A stretch of DNA of 64,000 nt from contig NW_003314275.1 of assembly GCF_000143415.4 (NCBI RefSeq), positions 124,001 through 188,000 of the forward strand, in the 5' to 3' direction. A program made the position numbers and the translations under genes. Each line of letters begins with the position of its first letter. Position 1 is the stretch's first letter. This document shows positions 57,276 to 64,000 of this stretch, piece after piece. Origin of the DNA: Selaginella moellendorffii. Its lineage: Eukaryota > Streptophyta > Lycopodiopsida > Selaginellales > Selaginellaceae. The notes below the pieces were generated by a model. It was not told where the DNA came from, did not search any database, and was given only the letters and a program-made list of their open reading frames with translations.

Positions 57276-58972
57276 TGTAAGAGACTAAATTTTTCCATTT
57301 TACCTTAGTCACTTAACCACACCTCCGACCACTTGGAGGAGTCTCATTCACAACCTCCATAAGTCCCAGTTAGGACTTGAGGCATGCTAGCCCCAAGAAT
57401 GGCCTCCAAGCCACTCAACCTTTGCACTTGGTCCAAATGCTCCACGTGTCCGATCCCATGACCAACACCCCAAGGTACCCCCGACATATCGGCCCATTAC
57501 GCTAAGGCCATGCCCATTCACCTTGGTCACACCAGTGGTCTAACGCCACCTGCACCATAGTCCCGTCTCTCAAAAACTGGGCCATCCGTCCATGAGTGAT
57601 CATCCTAGATCTACTCTTTAGCATCCTTAGGATGCCCACAGGCATGGGGAATAACCTTCCCCGACAACCCTTTTACAGTCTCCACCAAGTCCCTTTTTGT
57701 CCATGGCCATGTTCACCAACATTGCCATTAGATCAAGGCCCGCAGGCCCGACCTCTAAGTCCCACTATCCTTTGGGACTTCCTCACCATGTGACCATATC
57801 CTCGGTCACTGCACTAGAGGACAACTCCTCTTCCCTTTCATCGTTTGGGCCTTTGGAACAACATTTCGGAACACCGTGGCTTTACGCAAGCCGCATGGGT
57901 ACTCTCCCTGCCTTTCGCCTTTAGGTGCTCTAGCCATGGGCTTAGAGCAAGGTTCTGTTGAGCCACACCAGGTATCCAAGTAGGTAGTGCCACCCACACT
58001 TGGACTGGGAGCATCGGCCAGTCGATCTCCCGGGGGAACTAGAGCCGGCTCTTGAATACTTCACCAAGCTACCTCGCTTGTCGGTCCGTATTCACTCTAG
58101 TCTTGGACTTCCCAGTGGTTAGCTCATCACCCAACACTGGGTATGGCCTTCCTGGGCCCAATTGGCCTTTCCTGGGCCAAACTGGCCTTCCCTGGCCAAA
58201 CTGGCTCCACTGGGCTCCAACCCCCACACTCTCCCTACTATACTTTTGGAACCCCCCGCAGCCCCCACCCCCCCCCCCTTGGGGGACGATCGCTTTGGGC
58301 TTTCACCCAATTGCCTGTATTAGTATTTGGACTCAAATTCAGACTCGAACTCGGACTCGGACACGGTCTCGGTCCCGGTTTCGGACTCGGACTCGGTCTC
58401 GGTCTCGGTCTTGGTCTCGGTCTCGGTCTTGGTCTTGGTCTCGGTCCCGGTTCCATCTCGGACTCCATCTCGGGTCCATCTCAGGTCCATCTCGGACTCC
58501 ATCTCGGACTCCATCTCGGGTCCATCTCGGGTCCACCTCGGGTCCATCTCGGGTCCATCTCAGGTCCACCTCGGACTCCATCTCGGACTCCATCTCGGAC
58601 TCCATCTCAGGTCCATCTCGGACTCCATCTCGGGTCCATCTCAGGTCCATCTCGGACTCCATCTCGGACTCCATCTCGGGTCCATCTCGGACTCCATTTC
58701 GGACTCCACTTCGGACCCCAACTCAGGTCTATCTCAGACACTTCCACGTGTCATGTGTTGGTCCTTTTTGGGTCCCTTTTTGGAGCCTCGCTTATTGCTT
58801 GCTTCGTGCTTGTTCCTCGAGCACTTCGTTGGGAGTTCCACTCCCACTCTCGACCTTTTCAAGTCAAAGCTTTTAGTCCAAACGTGTTACGCTCGTTTGG
58901 CTTTCGCTTCGGCCACTACCACGTGGCGCCCTTTCGGCTCCACTTTGGGGCCTAGGGATTTTGTGTCTCACA
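57276..58972 (-). mobile_element. Solo LTR of the LARD family
   Basis: 1697 bp, reverse complement of the LARD LTRs (plus strand TGTAAGAGAC ... TTGTGTCTCACA), with the hexamer array at 58328-58735. The perfect target-site duplication GCCCC is at 57271-57275 and 58973-58977. No internal region is present, so two LTRs have recombined and removed the rest. Confidence 0.95.
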
Positions 58973-58977
58973 GCCCC

Positions 58978-59440
58978 CTAGCATTTCATATCAATCTCCA
59001 CCTCCATCCCTAAGTTCTACCAACATTCCACCTTCACCTCCACATAACAATCTTTTTTCTGCTGAGGGCTCTAGTGAAGCTGAACTAGAGCTCCCTATAT
59101 GTGAAATTCCGAATCTTACTACTAGAGAGGGATTGCCTCCAGCGCTTCAAGAGCAATGCCACATGTTTTTGCAAGATCTTGCTTTTGACATGGCAGGACT
59201 ACTTGAAAGCACAGAACGCTATTACATTCGGTGTCCAATATACTACTTTTTCTTGGACAAGACAAATGGCTCTATAGGTTTACAAACTTTTCTTGAGCAC
59301 TATAGGAATTGCCCAACGGCGGATCTGGAAAATGTGCACGTGTGGATGTACAATAGATAGAAAAAGTATTACATACAATTGTTTACAAAATGTTGAAGGA
59401 GGAGATGGCAACACACAAGTGCTACAAAGTGATGGTGACA
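58978..59440 (+). pseudogene. Unrecognised coding fragment
   Basis: An open frame runs from the solo-LTR edge without ATG: a Pro/Ser-rich start (SPPPSLSSTNIPPSPP), then SSEAELELPICEIPNLT, LPPALQEQCHMFLQDLAFDM and YYIRCPIYYFFLDKTNGSI to a stop at 59360. Shifting one base, the frame continues RKSITYNCLQNVEGGDGN to a possible donor ACAGGTGAGA at about 59439. It looks like an exon truncated by the solo LTR and carrying one frameshift. Family unknown. It converges on the methylase-like gene. Confidence 0.4.
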
Positions 59441-59567
59441 GGTGAGAATGATAATTTGCAATTATGATATCTGACACTAACACTGACATCTGACAATTTT
59501 ACTGATATCTGACACTTTCACTGACATCTAACATATAATAAGCTTTCTATTTTATGTAAGGATGCAA

Positions 59568-60250
59568 TTAACTTTCTTTTGCCTCATCATCAACATAATG
59601 ATTTATTTTATACTTCCTCATATATTGGTATTGTGGGGAAGATTCATCTTGCATATGTTGAGTTATGGCTTCTGCATAGTCAGGGAGACTTCCAAAGCCT
59701 CCAATTCTAGAAACTCCAGGTGATTGTGATCTATAAAATAGAATTAAACATATATTGAAATTTTAATAAACATAATTTACCTCCTTGAGGTTGGAGGCAA
59801 CTCACGAAATCCTCTAAGCCAGCGTTTGAAGAAATGGTGTTTTTCAATAGCAAACACTGATTTACCAGAGTCACGTGCTACCTCCACCATAGAATCACTA
59901 CCTGCTATGCAATCAATCACAACACCATCTGGTGGGCAATAGAGCTCAAGCAAGACTTGCATTGCTGATAGAGTTCGAAATCAGTACCCTGGAAACGTGT
60001 TGCGGATCTGCTCATCCACAAGGTTGGGTATGATGTTAGTGGAACTGTCATACCCAGGCAAAACATGTGCTGCACGTTCGCTATCACGAAACCCATCATA
60101 TGTGTTTTTGCAAAAGGCATGATAGGTCCACATCATAACCTGGAAAATAAAAATGTTTAGAAATTAGATAAAAATATAAAATACATACTCATCTTTTCAG
60201 GCTTCCCTTGGACACCCCTCGTATCAACGTCAATAGGATCCAGGATGCAC
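59568..60250 (-). pseudogene. Methylase-like exons, copy 2
   Basis: Exon a 60193-60250 (CILDPIDVDTRGVQGKPEK), intron 60140-60192, exon b 59781-60139, intron 59731-59780 (GTAAAT...TTATAG), exon c 59568-59730. Exon b reads YDGFRDSERAAHVLPGYDSS, a stop TGA at 59981-59983 where copy 1 has Trp (GYWFR), then SAMQVLLELYCPPDGVVIDC, IAGSDSMVEVARDSGKS and VFAIEKHHFFKRW. This looks like SAM-binding motif I (VVIDCIAGSDS) of N4/N6 amino-methyltransferases. Exon c joins in frame (SRIGGFGSLPDYAEAITQHM) and ends at TAA. The donor of intron 1 is ATGAG instead of GTAAG. No (D/N)PP(Y/W) motif in the exons found. Methylase identity is inference. Confidence 0.5.
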
Positions 60251-60916
60251 CCAAAAAAGCTCTATTTCGTTAAAGTGGGATTTATTCAGTAAAATGGGAC
60301 TAGGTACAAATTTTCAAGTATTTGAAAATGACGTGAAATTATATGTTTTTTGTCCAGGGGCTAGACATATCTGGGGCATGGTGACTAGCGCGGTGACCTT
60401 ATGTCCAGACTGAGTCCATCTAGTTGTATAATAAATCTCATTGTCAAGGTGAACAAGCCGAATTTGAAGCTAAAGAAGAGCGATGGCATGCGCGCACACA
60501 CTATTTGTTTGTTCATTGAGCGTGTGGTGAGCTTTCCAAGATGAACATCATTCCTATTAGCCAGACATATAACTTAATGGTGAGAACATTTAGATATTAT
60601 TCAATGTTATCTTTTTCTAACGAATCTAATTGTGAAGGTGTAGCAAGAGGCATTGCTAGTCTGGAGAAGTCATTTAACTCATTTGACCCTTAGTGTATTT
60701 TCATGAAACTAAATAACATTCATATTATTAAGGAATTTCTCTAGTACCTTTTTTTTACGACATAGAGGCTTGCATTTCTTTCAAAGGTGATTTAGTAAAA
60801 GGCCTGAGGGCACATGCCATTCTATTTCTCAGACCGGTATTAAGATATACTAGTGCAAAGGGAAAAAGGTATTTGGTGATCAAGTAAATAGCATGAGGGC
60901 ACACGCCATTATAAGC
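60251..60916. other. Stretch without recognised genes
   Basis: No coding motif found. Short palindrome-like pieces (GAGGGCACATGCC, GAGGGCACACGCC near 60805 and 60893) resemble the palindromic motif of 52-53 kb. Confidence 0.45.
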
Positions 60917-61174
60917 CTAAGCGCTAGTGGACACCTCCTTTTTGGTACTCTCAGCGGTACTATCATCCTTCTCCGGGTCAGTTGTTTTGCTTTGGATTGT
61001 TGTCTCTGACGTTACTGGGGCGTTCTCGATAGTTGTTAATGTTGCCGTTTGTTCAGAAAAATGATCACCTGGAGTATAGTACGGGGAGTTTGGAAGACTT
61101 ATATATTCTACATTTTCACCTATCTCCTTCTCCGTCTCCTTTTCTGCCTCACTTACAGATTTTGTGCTTGCCAT
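60917..61174 (-). CDS. Small SPYYTPG-motif protein, copy 2 (85 aa)
   Basis: ATG at 61174 (MASTKSVSEAEKETEKEIGE) to a stop at 60917. It contains YISLPNSPYYTPGDHFSEQ and a Thr/Ser/Glu/Lys tail (TSETTIQSKTTDPEKDD). It aligns with the protein at 56391-56639 around S-L-P-x-SPYYTPG and in the tail (TSET.(V)QSK...STAEST). It lies downstream of the DUF7869-type gene on the same strand and upstream of the methylase-like copy 2, as if one unit. Low complexity and small size limit inference. Function unknown. Confidence 0.5.
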   Translation of the reverse strand: MASTKSVSEAEKETEKEIGENVEYISLPNSPYYTPGDHFSEQTATLTTIENAPVTSETTIQSKTTDPEKDDSTAESTKKEVSTSA

Positions 61175-61389
61175 GAGAACGCTCTTCACCCTAAAATATG
61201 GAGTTCGTTGTGTTATAAAAGGAAACCAACACACACGCTGCAAGGGAATGATGGTACATAAAGCACGTAAGCCCACAATATGGGTTTATGTGCCATTAAT
61301 ATGGGCCACACGCCATATTATTAGATTTATGCACGTGTGATTGGTAAATGCATATGTCACATCATCTTTGTTTTACCTCACACACTATA

Positions 61390-63892
61390 TCAAGCCTCCT
61401 CTGATTCAGATTCGGATTGTTCACCTTGAAATAAAATACATTAGAAACTTTGTAAAGGAATATTAATGAATCTCACCTTGAACCCGAGTTATGAATGCTC
61501 TTGCTGCATCTCTTGCATGGTCTGGCAAGGTGATGGTGGCACTCTGCTTCCGCATCCAACCATGCACAACATTATCCACCGATATGCTCATGCTGGGATC
61601 CCTTGGATTCAGCACCCATCTCTTTTCTAGGCAATCCTTCGTATATCCGGAACTTGGCTTGAACCACTCCACAGTTACATTGAAGGAGTTAGTTTCCGCG
61701 TCCTCCTCTGCATCAGTGATGCAGCGCCCCACCCATATCATTTGTTTTTTATTACTGGGTCTGACAAGCACGACCATTCCTTTGCAGACCTGTACTGGAT
61801 TGAATGCTGAATCCGGCTTCTTGTTCCTCGGCCCACAATAGTGATCCTCAACATCGTTATCTGTCACTGCATTTCCAGAGGACATTGTTCCGCTACTATC
61901 TGGTGCTCTGGGTTCTGGCCAAAAGGACTCTTCCAATTCTTCATATACAACCGGCCCATTTTGGATAGCAGATATAATCTTCTCCCAGTATTCGAGCAAA
62001 GGCTTGCACCTCTGAAAATAGGATTCTCCACCAAACACCAACCCCCTCTTCCAGAAGGCAATATGCTGTCTAATCCCGGCCACTATACTTTCCTGGTCTT
62101 TGAGTCCATCCGGGTGCATCGGCCGTGGGGAACCCTAAGGAATCATAGGTTCCCCAGTTATGGGATCTCTCTTGAAGAGTTCAATGCCGTCCACTGGCAG
62201 CCACACTGTGTCCCATTCTCTCATCTTGTACCTCATCACTGGAGCATCGTCACGCATGCTGAAATGAAACTGAAGAGGCTTGGAGTGGCCAATTAGCGTT
62301 TCGGATCCGTCCCTGATGTAGCCTCTTACAAACCCCTTAAAGTCTGGAACCTCTGTCAGAAGTGCAGCTTCAACAGTGCCTTTGATGCAATTTTGGAATT
62401 CATCGTAGAGTTGTGGGAGGGTGAGGACATTGGATCGCCGGAGGGACTCTGCCAGGTGACTGAACATGGCATCGACGTCTTCATGAGTGTGCCCAACCAT
62501 GAGAAAGCCAAGTGTAACCGTTTCAAATATGCCTTTGGCAACAAGCATCGCCAAGTACGCGAAGACGTACATGTTTTTGTTCTCACTGCCAGCATTGTCT
62601 GTTTGGAGCAGAAGATGGGGTGGAAGGCCACATCGGCCGCAAGAACTTCCTTGAGATTCTGCTTCGTTTGGATGAGGCTGTGCATTCACCGGGCGACCAG
62701 CCTCGTCGGAATGGCATGAGGCCTCACGTGATAACCCTACAATCTGACGGCCAACATATTCACTGGGATGGCATGGGGCCCCACGCGATACTGGAAGCCT
62801 TTGCTCCTCCTCCAGCTGAACCCTGTATGGGGTTCGATCGACAAGGGCCTTATGCAAGGGTTGGCCGTTCAGCTCAGTCTGCGCACTTTGCAGAGACCTT
62901 AAGTGTTTTGCTAGGGACGCAATCATCATGTTTGCACCCCCGCCACCCCATAGAGGTACAAAGAAGTTCCCATAGTTCTGGGCACCATGCCCATGAGCGA
63001 TTATGCCAAACAGAGACACAGGCAGCTGCATGGATGAAGAGATTGCCTTGGGGGCAGGATTGAGTCGAGGTAAGCACGTCTTTTTCTGGTCCATTTTGTC
63101 GTGGATGATGCAGAGGTAAGAGTCAGGTCTCTCCATGGAGAGAATCCTGTTATGATAATATGCAGTCCTGCAGCTTCTCTGCTCGATGTTGTGGTCGAGC
63201 CGCCTTCTAACCAACGTCTCTCGCTCTTGAGCGCTGCAAGAATTCTTCGACAAAGCCATTTTGATAGCAGTGCACTCGTCACACTTTGAAAAGCTGGAGT
63301 ACTTTCCTATACTCACATCCTTGAACCTGTTGCTCCACAATCTACTAAATCTAGATTGGCTCAGCTTCCTGTAGCCATTACTCTGGAGTTCCCGATTCAC
63401 ATCTTCCAATATGGCCCCCTTGGTATACATGGAAGGGAGAACTCGTTGGGTGTCTCGTGTTCCATCTTCCAAGAGGCGGGTTTTATGTGGTTGCTGCTCG
63501 CTACATGTCTCGACAAACCTCTTGAAGATTGCCTCTCCATATACAACATGACCCCTGGTTTTGTGCGTACCGTCGTTCCCATGGACTGCCTGTTGAACCC
63601 TTTGTTCCTCGAACTCAATTTTGATTCTGTAGAATGTGGTTCGAGGGACTCCATAAATGATTCTCCATGCCTTCATGCAGACCAAACCCCTCTGGAAGAC
63701 CATGCCCCCCACCTGATGTTCTGAAGCATCAACAGATGACCGTAATGCCTCATACACAAAATTGCAAGCTGCCTTCCAGGACAATGTCTTGTATCTTGCT
63801 CTCTCCTCTTCAATAGCATCCCAATTAGCATGTTGACAGCACCTCCTCTTGCAACAAGCAACTGTCGAGACCATTCGAACCTCCATCGCCAT
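61390..63892 (-). pseudogene. DUF7869-type transposase-like protein with in-frame stop
   Basis: ATG at 63892; one frame to 61477, intron 61425-61476 (GTGAGA...TTTCAAG), last exon ending GEQSESESEEA. A single TAG at 62135 (after GEPMIP) interrupts an otherwise open ~826-codon frame. Blocks: KYSSFSKCDECTAIKMALSK (about 197-216), YLCIIHDKMDQKKTCLPRL (about 259-277), LLLQTDNAGSENKNMYVFAY (about 427-446), LGFLMVGHTHEDVDAMFSHL (461-480). These are hallmarks of DUF7869-type proteins, thought to have an RNase H-like fold; D265, D432 and E471 or D472/D474 are candidate acidic residues. Residues about 340-425 look like an insertion. The C-terminal part (VCKGMVVLVRPSNKKQMIWV) is conserved-looking but not recognised. 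Probably transposon-derived. Confidence 0.72.
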
Positions 63893-64000
63893 TTTCTGCC
63901 TTTTCGGTTCGTTGCTCAGATCCCTTTGGCTGCGCTTTAGGAAGGTGTACTTTCTTTTCCCATGAAGAGATGTTCTGTCATCAGTTGTACTGGTGTTTGA

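Overview
This window is nuclear DNA from a repeat-rich green plant, probably a non-seed plant or streptophyte alga. The evidence is plant L1-type LINE proteins with a DUF4283-like ORF1, Ty1/copia and Ty3/gypsy relics, LTR elements with primer-binding sites matching initiator tRNA-Met, a molybdate-transporter (MOT1) gene fragment, spliceosomal introns, and an 18S rRNA fragment of streptophyte type. I cannot name the species from sequence alone.

Layout. (1) 1-3.5 kb: a Ty1/copia relic (gag, protease, integrase) cut by a 583-bp miniature LTR element (TRIM). (2) 4.2-13.2 kb: a four-level nest. A degraded gag gene holds TRIM E, which holds TRIM D on the opposite strand, which holds a 7.4-kb non-coding LTR element (LARD B). 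Target-site duplications are visible at each of the three insertion steps. (3) 14.9-17.6 kb: broken pieces of ordinary genes, namely an F-box/kelch-like piece, a MOT1 piece and the 3' end of a Crinkler-like gene. (4) 19.4-37.9 kb: a Ty3/gypsy element split by a second LARD (C), itself split by an 8-kb LINE. (5) 37.9-49.7 kb: a direct segmental duplication carrying two intact Crinkler-like genes (P-loop NTPase plus PD-(D/E)XK-like nuclease domain, 977 and 978 aa) separated by a gypsy remnant and microsatellites. The 3' flank of the second copy contains a ~610-bp piece of 18S rDNA and a neighbouring ~75-bp inversion. (6) 50-54.5 kb: an unrecognised broken multi-exon gene and a field of repeats built on a TGAGGCCTCA palindrome. 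(7) 54.7-63.9 kb: two copies of a methylase-like exon set, two copies of a small protein with an SPYYTPG motif, another TRIM, a solo LARD LTR, and a large DUF7869-type (transposase-like) gene with one in-frame stop.

The only genes that look intact are the two Crinkler-like paralogues. Their first ~100 residues differ mainly by amino-acid-changing substitutions, while the other ~880 residues are nearly identical. That pattern, the 18S insertion, and the DUF7869/methylase/SPYYTPG association at the right end are the most unusual signals. Almost everything else is nested, decaying retrotransposon sequence whose insertion order can be read from target-site duplications.
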